Shown: positions 6,487 through 14,451 of the stretch, piece by piece
Layout of the letters: every line of letters starts with the position of its first letter
How positions within the stretch are numbered: the first letter of the stretch is position 1
Source: Lachnospiraceae bacterium AC3007
GTDB lineage: Bacteria; Bacillota; Clostridia; Lachnospirales; Lachnospiraceae
NCBI GenBank assembly: GCA_000621405.1
Contig: JHYK01000022.1
Span: 1-44,702 of the forward strand
Length of the DNA stretch: 44,702 nucleotides
Reading direction: 5' to 3'
The notes under the pieces: model-generated
Databases searched by the model: none
What the model saw: the letters and a program-made list of their open reading frames with translations, nothing else
Told to the model about the DNA's origin: nothing
Position numbers and translations under genes: made by a program

Positions 6487-7980
6487 ATGCTATATAACAG
6501 CACCAGAGACAAGAGCATCCATCTTAAGGCATCGGAAGCCGTATTAAAAGGCCTGTCCGACGACGGCGGATTATTCGTCCCGGAATCATTCCCCAGACTC
6601 GACAGATCCCTAACTGAGCTTTCACAGCTTGATTATAACGGGCTTGCATACGAAGTGATGAAGCTCTTTCTAGATGACTATACCGAGGAAGAATTAAAAG
6701 ACTGCATAAAAAAAGCATACGGCGACAATTTTGACGATCCAGACATCGCCCCCTTAAGCTATGTGGACGGGTCTTATTATCTCGAGCTTTTTCACGGGCC
6801 GACCATTGCTTTTAAGGATATGGCGCTTCAGATCCTCCCCCATCTTCTTACCACGGCCGCAAAGAAAAACGGTCTTAACGATGAGATCGTGATCCTGACT
6901 GCGACCTCGGGAGACACAGGGAAAGCCGCCATGGCCGGCTTTGCGGATGTTCCCGGCACCAGGATAATGGTATTTTATCCGGAAGGCGGAGTATCAGATG
7001 TACAGAGACTTCAGATGGTCACGCAGAAGGGTGATAATGTCTCAGCGGTAAGCGTCGACGGGAATTTCGATGACTGTCAGACAGGGGTAAAGCAGATCTT
7101 CAATGACCGGGAATTCAAGAAGGAGCTCAAAGACAGAGGCTTCTGCTTCTCAAGCGCCAATTCCATCAATATCGGTCGACTCGTGCCTCAGATAGTCTAC
7201 TATGTGCACGCCTACTGCACTCTTCTTTCAAATGAAAAGATAAAAGACGGCGACAGGATCAATATCTGCGTGCCTACAGGCAACTTCGGCAACATCCTTG
7301 CCGCTTATCTTGCAAAGCAGGCCGGTGTCCCCATAGATAAGCTTATCTGCGCATCAAACATCAATAACGTGCTTACAGACTTCTTCCATACAGGAGTATA
7401 TGACAGGAAAAGAGAGTTCAATCTTACAATGAGCCCCTCCATGGACATACTTATATCAAGCAATCTCGAAAGGCTTATCTACTTCATCTCGGATCGCGAT
7501 GATAAGGCCACCGCCTCCTTTATGTCGGATCTCTCGGAAAAAGGAAGCTATGAGATAACGGAAAAGATGAAGGAAAATCTTTCTGATTTTCTTGCCGGAT
7601 ATTCGACAGAAGAAGACACCGCTTCCGAGATCAGGAGAATATACGAGGATACAGGATATATCATTGATACGCATACTTCAGTGGCTTCATCCGTAGCTAA
7701 CAGACTTAAGGCCGGCGGACAGATCTCAGAAGATGAACCTCTGATCATCGCTTCTACCGCATCCCCCTATAAGTTTGCGAGAAGCATAGTCGGAGCAATA
7801 AAAGGCGGGACTGATGCGGTCTCCGGAAGCGATCTGGACATGATAGACAGTCTGATATCACTCTCGGATATGCCGGAGCCTCCGGCCACAAAAGAAATCC
7901 GCCATGCCGATATAAGGCATGACGGTCATATAGCAATCTCTGAAATGAAAGACACAGTCCGGAGCTTCCTGAAGGCTTAA
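6487..7980 (+). CDS. thrC: Threonine synthase
   Basis: A 497-aa PLP enzyme converting O-phosphohomoserine to threonine. The PLP lysine is K110 in FHGPTIAFKDMALQ; the phosphate-binding and catalytic loop is SGDTGKAAMAGF at about 143. NIGRLVPQIVYYVHAY and VPTGNFGNILAAYLAKQAGVP are the further conserved blocks of the long, yeast/E. coli-like ThrC class. The start at 6487 has AAAGGA upstream and the N-terminal block MLYNSTRDKS is typical. Its last four bases overlap the stop of the converging response regulator. No thrA, thrB or T-box leader is seen beside it. Length matches the family. Confidence 0.95.
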   Translation: MLYNSTRDKSIHLKASEAVLKGLSDDGGLFVPESFPRLDRSLTELSQLDYNGLAYEVMKLFLDDYTEEELKDCIKKAYGDNFDDPDIAPLSYVDGSYYLELFHGPTIAFKDMALQILPHLLTTAAKKNGLNDEIVILTATSGDTGKAAMAGFADVPGTRIMVFYPEGGVSDVQRLQMVTQKGDNVSAVSVDGNFDDCQTGVKQIFNDREFKKELKDRGFCFSSANSINIGRLVPQIVYYVHAYCTLLSNEKIKDGDRINICVPTGNFGNILAAYLAKQAGVPIDKLICASNINNVLTDFFHTGVYDRKREFNLTMSPSMDILISSNLERLIYFISDRDDKATASFMSDLSEKGSYEITEKMKENLSDFLAGYSTEEDTASEIRRIYEDTGYIIDTHTSVASSVANRLKAGGQISEDEPLIIASTASPYKFARSIVGAIKGGTDAVSGSDLDMIDSLISLSDMPEPPATKEIRHADIRHDGHIAISEMKDTVRSFLKA

Positions 7981-8357
7981 TCCTTTTCTCTCAGGACCCG
8001 CTCCACGATGGAAGTGATCTGCTCTAAAGTCGCGGGCTTTTGAAGGAAGTCCCTGGCCCCGCTCTTAACTGCTTCCCTGATGTGCATCTGAGTCCCGACT
8101 GATGAGACCATAACGGCGACAGCCTCGGAATCAAAGGCCATAACCTCTTTAAGAGATGTGATCCCGTCCTTGACCGGCATTACCACGTCAAGAAATATGA
8201 TATCCGGATGCTCAGCTTTGTAAGTATCTACTGCGGCCTGACCGTCCGATACCTGGATGATATTCTCAATTCCGCATTTTTTGAGGTTGGTGGAAAGATT
8301 CTTTCTTGCAAGAACCGAATCATCACATACAAGAATTTTTAAGTCTTTTGCTTTCAT
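7977..8357 (-). CDS. Stand-alone CheY-like response regulator
   Basis: A 126-aa single receiver domain. The acidic pair is D12-D13 (LVCDDSVLARK), the phospho-acceptor is D58 (IIFLDVVMPVKDG), the switch Ser is at 85-86 (MVSS) and the conserved Lys is K107 (FLQKPAT). There is no output domain, so it acts by protein contact as CheY does at the flagellar motor or as a phosphate carrier. A CheR methyltransferase is encoded at 13553-14332, supporting a chemotaxis cell. The gene faces thrC and their stop codons overlap. The start at 8357 has no clear Shine-Dalgarno. Confidence 0.88.
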   Translation of the reverse strand: MKAKDLKILVCDDSVLARKNLSTNLKKCGIENIIQVSDGQAAVDTYKAEHPDIIFLDVVMPVKDGITSLKEVMAFDSEAVAVMVSSVGTQMHIREAVKSGARDFLQKPATLEQITSIVERVLREKD

Positions 8358-8413
8358 GGGTTATACTATATACTAATTGTTGGTTTTTTTCAAACAGTTT
8401 TACGGAGACAGAC

Positions 8414-8767
8414 ATGAGCAATATTGATACTATAATGAACTTTCTGCTGGTGGGAGCCGGATTGTATCTCTTCTACTCGGCAATAATGATGAAGACAAAG
8501 GGAGAGATAGTATCCGGATTCATAAGCCGGAATCTTGATCCCTCCAAAGTGAACGAAGAAGCAAAAAAATCTTTCATAAAATACATGTTCCCTGCCAATC
8601 TCATAATGGGAGTGATAATGACAGGGATGGGAGCGATATTCTTTCTCGAAAAAAAGCTGCAGCTGTCACTTGGTATGATCAACATCCTGACAGCCACAGC
8701 CCTTCTTGTCTGTGTGATCTACGGCATCATACTGATGCACGTTCAGAATAAGTACTTAAAGAAATAA
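8414..8767 (+). CDS. Small membrane protein, function unknown
   Basis: A 117-aa protein with three hydrophobic segments: about residues 7-25 (FLLVGAGLYLFYSAIMM), 55-75 (ANLIMGVIMTGMGAIFFL) and 84-106 (INILTATALLVCVIYGIILM). A short charged loop (ISRNLDPSKVNEEAKKSF) lies between the first two. I do not recognise a domain. ATG 8414 is chosen because GGAGA precedes it by seven bases; the frame extends upstream only through non-ATG codons without a ribosome site. It is divergent from the CheY-like gene with a 56-bp gap, and its stop abuts the citrate synthase stop directly. Confidence 0.7.
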   Translation: MSNIDTIMNFLLVGAGLYLFYSAIMMKTKGEIVSGFISRNLDPSKVNEEAKKSFIKYMFPANLIMGVIMTGMGAIFFLEKKLQLSLGMINILTATALLVCVIYGIILMHVQNKYLKK

Positions 8768-10147
8768 CTATTCTCTTTCGTCCATGGGAATATAATCCCT
8801 TACAGGCTCTGCGCTCTTGAAAGCAGGGCGGATGATCTTGCCGTTATTTGACAGCTCTTCTATCCTGTGCGCGCTCCAGCCCGATATCCTTCCGCAGGCA
8901 AATATAGGCGTGTACAGTTCTATCGGAAGATCCAGCATCCTGTACACAAATCCCGAATAAAAGTCAACGTTTGCACAGACACCCTTATAGATCGGACGTC
9001 TCTTTGCGATCTCAGTCGGAGCGATACGCTCGACCATATCATAGAGCGCAAATTCATCATCAAGACCCTTTTCATGCGCCAGGCGCTCCACAAAGGATTT
9101 GAGCACGACCTTTCTCGGATCGGACAGTGAATATACGGCATGACCTACGCCATATATAAGTCCCATCTGGTCAAACGCTTTTTTATCCAGTATATCCGCA
9201 AGATAACGGGTGACCTCATCCTCATCCTTCCAGTCTTTTACCTTCTCCTTCATATCCTCAAACATCTCTATGACCTTAACATTGGCGCCGCCGTGTCTGG
9301 GACCCTTAAGCGAGCCGAGGGATGCGGCTACCGATGAATAAGTATCAGTTCCGGTAGATGTGACCACATGGGTAGTAAAAGTGGAATTATTACCGCCGCC
9401 GTGGTCTGCATGAAGGACCATGACGATATCCAGAACCCTTGCTTCAAGGTCTGTGTAACTGCTGTCCGGTCTTAAGATATGCAGCAGGTTCTCGGCAAGA
9501 GATATCTCCGTATCCGGTATATGGATATACAGGCTCTCATTCTTCTGATAGTGTGCATATGCCTGATATGAATACACCGAAAGCATCGGAAAGAGCGATA
9601 TGAGCTGAAGACTCTGCCTTAAGACATTCGGTATGGATATATCCTCTGCCGCCGTGTCATACGAATACAGCGTAAGAACTGCTCTGGCCAGAGTGTTCAT
9701 CATGTTTGAGCTGGGCGCTTTCATGATGACATCCCTGACGAAATTCTTAGGAAGCGCGCGGTATCTTGCCAGGATATGCTTGAAATCCTCAAGCTCCTGC
9801 CTGTTGGGAAGCTTGTCAAAAAGGAGCAGATAGCTGACCTCCTCAAAACCGAAATCATTTCTTGCGCTGATGCCGCGAACAAGGTCACGCACCTCATAGC
9901 CCCTGAAATACAAAGAACCCTCAACAGGCACACTCTTGCCGTCAATGATATCCACGGCATGGACATCCGATATATGAGTCAGTCCCGCCAGTACGCCTTT
10001 ACCGTTAAGGTCGCGAAGTCCGCGTTTTACATCCCACTGCTTATACAGTTCCGAATCTATAAGCGTGGAATCATATGCTTTCTTTGCAAGCTCTTCAATC
10101 TCCGGAGTAACGGCAGAATAATCAAATTCGTTAAGTGTAACTGCCAT
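8768..10147 (-). CDS. gltA: Citrate synthase
   Basis: A 459-aa enzyme condensing oxaloacetate and acetyl-CoA to citrate. Catalytic blocks are present: H249 in MVLHADHGGGNNS, H285 in GPRHGGANVKV, H336 in GVGHAVYSLSDPR and an Asp in ANVDFYSGFVYRMLDLP near 393. The N-terminal extension of about 60 residues and overall pattern fit the Clostridia-type citrate / 2-methylcitrate synthase group, so minor methylcitrate activity is possible. A promoter lies at 10191-10220. With the NADP isocitrate dehydrogenase at 35762-36970 it would supply 2-oxoglutarate for glutamate; no aconitase gene is in this window. Confidence 0.93.
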   Translation of the reverse strand: MAVTLNEFDYSAVTPEIEELAKKAYDSTLIDSELYKQWDVKRGLRDLNGKGVLAGLTHISDVHAVDIIDGKSVPVEGSLYFRGYEVRDLVRGISARNDFGFEEVSYLLLFDKLPNRQELEDFKHILARYRALPKNFVRDVIMKAPSSNMMNTLARAVLTLYSYDTAAEDISIPNVLRQSLQLISLFPMLSVYSYQAYAHYQKNESLYIHIPDTEISLAENLLHILRPDSSYTDLEARVLDIVMVLHADHGGGNNSTFTTHVVTSTGTDTYSSVAASLGSLKGPRHGGANVKVIEMFEDMKEKVKDWKDEDEVTRYLADILDKKAFDQMGLIYGVGHAVYSLSDPRKVVLKSFVERLAHEKGLDDEFALYDMVERIAPTEIAKRRPIYKGVCANVDFYSGFVYRMLDLPIELYTPIFACGRISGWSAHRIEELSNNGKIIRPAFKSAEPVRDYIPMDERE

Positions 10148-10190
10148 AAGGATCCTTTCTGTTCTATCAGATTAACATAACAACCCTGTT

Positions 10191-10220
10191 ATTATACAGG
10201 AAAAATCATCTCACGGGCAA
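10191..10220 (-). promoter_or_regulatory. Promoter of citrate synthase gene
   Basis: On the minus strand: TTGCCC (10215-10220), 18-bp spacer, TATAAT (10191-10196), giving a leader of about 40 nt. The -10 is perfect, the -35 partial. Confidence 0.55.
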
Positions 10221-10297
10221 GGATATCGTCGTTTATTAACGCAATGTTTACAAATCATAATCGAGAAAACCTCAGCTCTGATCAAATACAGCCGGAC

Positions 10298-10326
10298 TTT
10301 GGATATAAATATTCCGGGTGGATAAT
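10298..10326 (+). promoter_or_regulatory. Possible promoter of the AP2/HNH-like gene
   Basis: TTTGGA, a 17-bp spacer, then GATAAT (10321-10326). It lies only about 20-30 bp from the candidate starts, implying a very short leader, in line with the missing Shine-Dalgarno. Confidence 0.45.
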
Positions 10327-10354
10327 ATACCGGTTCTTTGGTAGAATGTTTGCC

Positions 10355-11167
10355 ATGAAAGGGATATTTACAGCAAAAAAGAAGGACGGATCGATATATT
10401 ACCGCGCTTCTGTCACATATAAGGGAAAGCACATTTCGCTCGGGAGTTCATCGGACATTGATACAGCCGCCCGTCTCTATGAGAATGCGTGGACAGTATT
10501 AAAAGACAGTGAGCTCACTCCGGATAAGTATACTGATTCCCTTATGCCTCTCTCCTTTCACAAGATGGTATGCCTTGCGAATTTCAGGGATAACAATCTG
10601 TATGTTAAGACTCCGATATATCTTCATCGCACATTTTTCTCTTACCATCTCGACATTGACACCGAGCTGAAGTTTGATCTTGAGGATCTCTTTTATTATT
10701 CATCCCGCACCATACAGCGCAGGGGGAAGCATCTGTTCGTGTCTGATTTCGGACTGCAGGAAAGAGTGCTCGCAAGATATGATATCCCCGGATTCGCCGT
10801 ATGCGGAAAGGATTACCGTTTTGTCAACGGAGACAGCACCGATCTTCGTTATCACAACGTGGACGTGATCAATCCGGTCAAAAATATACGCAAGAAAAAA
10901 GAAGGCCGTGACGAAGTCTATAATGTGAAGATGCACATCAACGGGGACTGGAACATCGGTTCATTCCCTACCCATGAGATGGCCATAATAGCCTACAACA
11001 AAGCGCTGGATGAAGCGAAAAAGCATGGTCTAAAGACAAGAACAGAAATGATAGACATCCCCGAGGGGCTCTCCCATGCTCTCTATGCCAAGATATATTC
11101 TACGATAGAACTTCCTCCGAAGTATCTGAAGTACCTTTCAACTCTAAAAGATACTCCGGCAGGCTGA
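10355..11167 (+). CDS. AP2/HNH-like DNA-binding protein, function unknown
   Basis: About 270 residues. Two segments look like AP2-type three-stranded beta DNA-binding modules: near the N-terminus GIFTAKKKDGSIYYRASVTY then KGKHISLGSSSDIDTAARLY, and near residues 178-230 YNVKMHINGDWNIGSFPT then HEMAIIAYNKALDEA. Between them VNGDSTDLRYHNVDVINP resembles the core of an HNH homing endonuclease (NGD, then N and L before a second Asn), but the catalytic His pair is not evident. This combination suggests a degenerate or domesticated HNH-AP2 protein. ATG 10355 is chosen because residues before it look non-coding; ATG 10346 is equally possible and neither has a strong ribosome site. A TTTGGA/GATAAT promoter at 10298-10326 lies just upstream. 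Confidence 0.6.
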   Translation: MKGIFTAKKKDGSIYYRASVTYKGKHISLGSSSDIDTAARLYENAWTVLKDSELTPDKYTDSLMPLSFHKMVCLANFRDNNLYVKTPIYLHRTFFSYHLDIDTELKFDLEDLFYYSSRTIQRRGKHLFVSDFGLQERVLARYDIPGFAVCGKDYRFVNGDSTDLRYHNVDVINPVKNIRKKKEGRDEVYNVKMHINGDWNIGSFPTHEMAIIAYNKALDEAKKHGLKTRTEMIDIPEGLSHALYAKIYSTIELPPKYLKYLSTLKDTPAG

Positions 11168-11171
11168 GCCT

Positions 11172-12305
11172 TTATTTCTCTGAATAAGCGATAAAACATA
11201 TATCGCAGTTCACATCACCGTTGATCCCTTTTATCTTGCCCTTATCGGAATACTGTCTGATAGCATAACGGTATGGATACGTACTTGTCTCACCGGTATC
11301 CAGAAGCCAGACGTCATAGTCGCTTATCTCCATGAGATCGAACTTTTTGGCAAGCTGTTCCTTCGTGCCTGCGATCATCGGCGTATAACCGTATGCTTTT
11401 ACGGTCTGCGCAAAAGCCTTGAATATATTGGTCAGTTCGGTGCTCGAAAGATTCTCCGTCCTGTACGAGTCGTTCACCACCTTCTCGGAATCAAATATCA
11501 CAGGATATCTGATCGCAGTCCCACCAAGAGCCGCTACACAGTAATTCGCTTCCTCCACCGCCTCATTTTCATTGATAGCCTGTGAGAAAAAATAAATGCC
11601 GACATCGATGCCGTTTTCCTTACATCCGGCGAGGTTTGCCGCAAAATTCTCGTCCAGAACAACCTTTCCCGAGGAGTATCCTCTTGCGCCCACTCGTAAA
11701 AGAGCGTATTCCACACCTTCTTTTTTTACACCGTTCCAGCTTATCGTACCGTTATACTTGGATACATCGATCCCGAAATGGGAGACATTCCTGCCGCCCC
11801 GGGAATATACTAGTTTGTTTTCATTCTCATAGGAAAAGCCGTCCGGAGACAGATCATTCTTCGGGACAGCGGAATTGACCGCCACATATTCGGGCTCTGC
11901 GCCCTCAGGGCTTACATTAAGCCATTTTGATGGATTCTTGGACTTATCGTCTTCAGGCGTCTTAACCGACGCGCTCTCTCTTATCTTATCAGCCTTGTTA
12001 TTGCTGGGACTGCTTTTTTTCTCATCCTTGACGACTATCTCTTCCTCTTCTTCCTCATCATACATGTTCCAGAATGACAGCTCATCGGAGGTTCTTCCGT
12101 TTGGATCCTCGGTGAATTCCGTGGACTCTTCCGTGGCTTTGGCATAAGGATTGAATCCGGTGTTGTTGTGGGAAGGCTTTTTATTCATGGCGACCGTCAT
12201 CCCGAGGATGGCGAGCACGGCAGCAGAAGCGATCACTGATCCGATCGCCACTCTCCTGCCTATATCAAGGCCCTGCTTATATGATTTATCATCAAACATA
12301 CCCAT
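11172..12305 (-). CDS. Membrane-anchored GH25 lysozyme-like muramidase
   Basis: A 377-aa protein with an N-in signal anchor at about 20-40 (AIGSVIASAAVLAILGMTVA) and an acidic, low-complexity stalk to about 170 (including a run of five Glu). The C-terminal glycoside hydrolase family 25 domain shows FGIDVSKYNG (D180) and the catalytic DxE pair D272/E274 in YPVIFDSEK, plus the late IRQYSDKGKIKGINGDVNCD block. It would cleave peptidoglycan glycan strands from outside the membrane, in cell-wall turnover. ATG 12305 is preceded by a weak AGGT. Its stop lies four bases from the stop of the converging AP2/HNH-like gene. Confidence 0.88.
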   Translation of the reverse strand: MGMFDDKSYKQGLDIGRRVAIGSVIASAAVLAILGMTVAMNKKPSHNNTGFNPYAKATEESTEFTEDPNGRTSDELSFWNMYDEEEEEEIVVKDEKKSSPSNNKADKIRESASVKTPEDDKSKNPSKWLNVSPEGAEPEYVAVNSAVPKNDLSPDGFSYENENKLVYSRGGRNVSHFGIDVSKYNGTISWNGVKKEGVEYALLRVGARGYSSGKVVLDENFAANLAGCKENGIDVGIYFFSQAINENEAVEEANYCVAALGGTAIRYPVIFDSEKVVNDSYRTENLSSTELTNIFKAFAQTVKAYGYTPMIAGTKEQLAKKFDLMEISDYDVWLLDTGETSTYPYRYAIRQYSDKGKIKGINGDVNCDICFIAYSEK

Positions 12306-12356
12306 ATTTATATTACCTGAACTTCAGCAAGCAAGCTTGCAAAGTGACTCCTTTTT

Positions 12357-12385
12357 TTGACGCTTTTATCATCCTAATATATAAT
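12357..12385 (+). promoter_or_regulatory. Promoter of the YprB-like gene
   Basis: TTGACG (12357-12362), 17-bp spacer, TATAAT (12380-12385). A near-consensus sigma-A promoter with a leader of about 12-14 nt before ATG 12405, which has AGGTCAA as ribosome site. A perfect palindrome GCAAGCTTGC lies upstream at 12331-12340. Confidence 0.7.
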
Positions 12386-12404
12386 AATCCACAGGTCAAA
12401 TGAT

Positions 12405-13508
12405 ATGCACACCTTTGAATATACTGAAAACAACCTCAATATTAAATATCCTCTCGAAAATCTGACGGAACCATCCTCCGTTGTCTTTCTTGATATCGAG
12501 ACCACAGGACTCTCCCCTGCCAAGGCAGAGGTATTTCTTATCGGCACAGCCACCTATATCGATAACAGGATGTATATAAGACAGTTTTTCGCTGACGATA
12601 CCTCTGAGGAGATGGATATCCTCAAGGCTTTTGCCGAATATCTTAAGTCATTTGATACCATAATCACTTTCAACGGAAATAAATTCGATATCCCTTTTCT
12701 TGAGAAAAGATCCTTTATCTACGGTATAGACCTTGCTTTCTCCGAGAAGAACGGAATAGACATATATAAAAGGATACAGCCTTATAAGAAACTGCTTGCC
12801 GTTCCGGATATGAAGCAAAAGACCCTGGAGACCTTCCTACATATCAACAGGAAAGACAAGAAGAGCGGCCGCGAACTGATCGCTCTCTATGGCAATTACA
12901 TCGCAGATAAAAACCGCGTCTGTCTTGATCTGCTGCTTCAGCACAATCTCGATGACGTGAGAGGACTTATCAGGCTCCTCCCTCTTCTCTCCTATCCTGA
13001 TATACTTAACGGCACGATAAAGCCCGAGCGCGCTGTTAAGAATAATTACAGAGATTATAACGGAAGAGTCAGAACGGAGCTCATAATAGAATTCACCTAT
13101 GATACTCCAGTTCCAAGCCCTGTATCCTGCGGCTTCTCCGACTGTTATCTGATGCTCGGCGGCAGCAGGGGCAAGATAAGAGTAGCTGTTTTTACCGGAA
13201 TACTCAGATATTTCTACCCGGATCATAATAATTATTATTACCTTCCGATAGAGGACAGGGCCATGCATAAGACCACATCGAGGTATGTGGACAGAAGAGC
13301 CCGCGAGCAGGCGCGTCCGGAGAACTGCTATGTGCGCGTAAGATCGCAGTTTTTGCCCCAGTGGGACAAGATCGTCACTCCGATATTCAAATATGCATAT
13401 AATGACCGTACCATGTATTTCGAGCTTACGGAAAAAGTAAAAAATGACCCGGAGCTTTTCAAGCGCTACGCGGGTCATTTGATGCACGTCTTATTGCAGG
13501 AACTCTGA
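12405..13508 (+). CDS. yprB: YprB-like ribonuclease H-fold / DnaQ-type exonuclease
   Basis: A 367-aa protein with a DEDD exonuclease domain in its first 195 residues: D30/E32 in VVFLDIETTG, D95 in ITFNGNKFDIPFL, and H180 with D184 in LQHNLDDVRGLI. This arrangement defines the ribonuclease-H-like YprB domain of Bacillota. The C-terminal half (residues 200-367) holds no motif I recognise; many YprB proteins carry a TPR-like tail there. A nucleic-acid processing role is inferred; the family has no settled substrate. The gene has its own promoter and a small terminator at its stop. Confidence 0.82.
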   Translation: MHTFEYTENNLNIKYPLENLTEPSSVVFLDIETTGLSPAKAEVFLIGTATYIDNRMYIRQFFADDTSEEMDILKAFAEYLKSFDTIITFNGNKFDIPFLEKRSFIYGIDLAFSEKNGIDIYKRIQPYKKLLAVPDMKQKTLETFLHINRKDKKSGRELIALYGNYIADKNRVCLDLLLQHNLDDVRGLIRLLPLLSYPDILNGTIKPERAVKNNYRDYNGRVRTELIIEFTYDTPVPSPVSCGFSDCYLMLGGSRGKIRVAVFTGILRYFYPDHNNYYYLPIEDRAMHKTTSRYVDRRAREQARPENCYVRVRSQFLPQWDKIVTPIFKYAYNDRTMYFELTEKVKNDPELFKRYAGHLMHVLLQEL

Positions 13509-13524
13509 TCCTGATCAGTTTTTT
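13505..13524 (+). terminator. Small terminator at the YprB-like gene stop
   Basis: CTGAT (13505-13509) pairs with ATCAG (13514-13518), followed by six T. The stem is only five pairs and includes the stop codon, so strength is doubtful. Confidence 0.45.
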
Positions 13525-13552
13525 CTAAATTGGAGTATTGACCGAAGATCGA

Positions 13553-14332
13553 TCAACTCTCCTTCCTGTAGTAGAAGGAATTCTCCCTCTTAAGTCCTAT
13601 CTCCTTATAGTTCATTATCTGCTCGGTAGATCCGATAAAGAGAAGTCCGCCCGGTCTTAAGCTGTCGGAGAACTTTTTGAACACTTCGTTCTTAGCCTCT
13701 TCCGTGAAGTAGATCAGCACATTACGGCACACAATAAAGTCATAGTTCTTCTGAAAGGGATCCTTTAAGAGATTATGCTCGTGGAATTCGACTCTCTTCT
13801 TGATCTCATCGGATATCTGGAATGAAGGGCCTACCTGAGTAAAATACTTCTTCTTCAAATCAGCAGGTACGCCTGCGATACTCTTTGCATTATAAAGACC
13901 GACCTTTGCCTTGCCCATTACAGTCTTATCAAGATCAGTCGCATAGATCTTGATCTGGGATAAAGGAATGTGGCGTGACAAAGCCATAACAAGAGAATAA
14001 GGCTCATCTCCGGTAGAGCAGGCAGCACTCCAGATCTTAAGCCTGGTCCCGAATCTCTCGATGAGATCGGGTATGAACTGCTTGTCCATAAGCTCCCACT
14101 GATCTGTATTCCTGTAAAACTCCGATACATTGATGGTGATGTAATTGATAAATTCATCAAAGACTTCGGAGTCAGTCTTAAGAGCATCGATATAATTGGG
14201 ATAACCCTTGATGCCTCTCTTTGATATCAGCGAATCGATCCTTCGCTTCATCTGCGCTTCCTTATAGGAATTAAGATCGATCTTTGTGAGCTTCATGATC
14301 TCGGCTTTGAAATCTACATATGTGTCTTTCAT
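13553..14332 (-). CDS. cheR: CheR chemotaxis protein methyltransferase
   Basis: A 259-aa SAM-dependent enzyme that methylates glutamates of chemoreceptors. The N-terminal helical domain contains KIDLNSYKEAQMKRRIDSLI. The methyltransferase domain shows LKIWSAACSTGDEPYSLVMAL (SAM loop), IYATDLDKTVMGKA, and YDFIVCRNVLIYF, with the closing GGLLFIGSTE. ATG 14332 is preferred over in-frame ATGs 72 and 33 bases upstream: GGAGG lies five bases before it, and the longer version would run into the terminator of the S1 gene at 14403-14433. No other che gene adjoins it, but a CheY-like protein lies at 7977-8357. Confidence 0.9.
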   Translation of the reverse strand: MKDTYVDFKAEIMKLTKIDLNSYKEAQMKRRIDSLISKRGIKGYPNYIDALKTDSEVFDEFINYITINVSEFYRNTDQWELMDKQFIPDLIERFGTRLKIWSAACSTGDEPYSLVMALSRHIPLSQIKIYATDLDKTVMGKAKVGLYNAKSIAGVPADLKKKYFTQVGPSFQISDEIKKRVEFHEHNLLKDPFQKNYDFIVCRNVLIYFTEEAKNEVFKKFSDSLRPGGLLFIGSTEQIMNYKEIGLKRENSFYYRKES

Positions 14333-14402
14333 CTCGTCCTCCATTTGAACGGGGTCCAGTCTCATCGAATTATCCCTACTGTACTGCTCCCCATCTATTT
14401 TC

Positions 14403-14433
14403 AAAAAAAGCCGGAGCCAATAATGCTCCGGCT
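14403..14433 (-). terminator. Rho-independent terminator of the cmk-ispH-S1 operon
   Basis: A perfect nine-base stem, AGCCGGAGC with GCTCCGGCT, and a seven-base loop, followed on the minus strand by seven T. It lies 19 bp after the S1 gene stop and separates the operon from cheR. Confidence 0.9.
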
Positions 14434-14451
14434 TCTATGAACTTCTGTATA

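Noticed and set aside
14333-14404. Longer N-terminus for CheR
   Set aside because: It would run into the terminator of the S1 operon and lacks the GGAGG that precedes ATG 14332.
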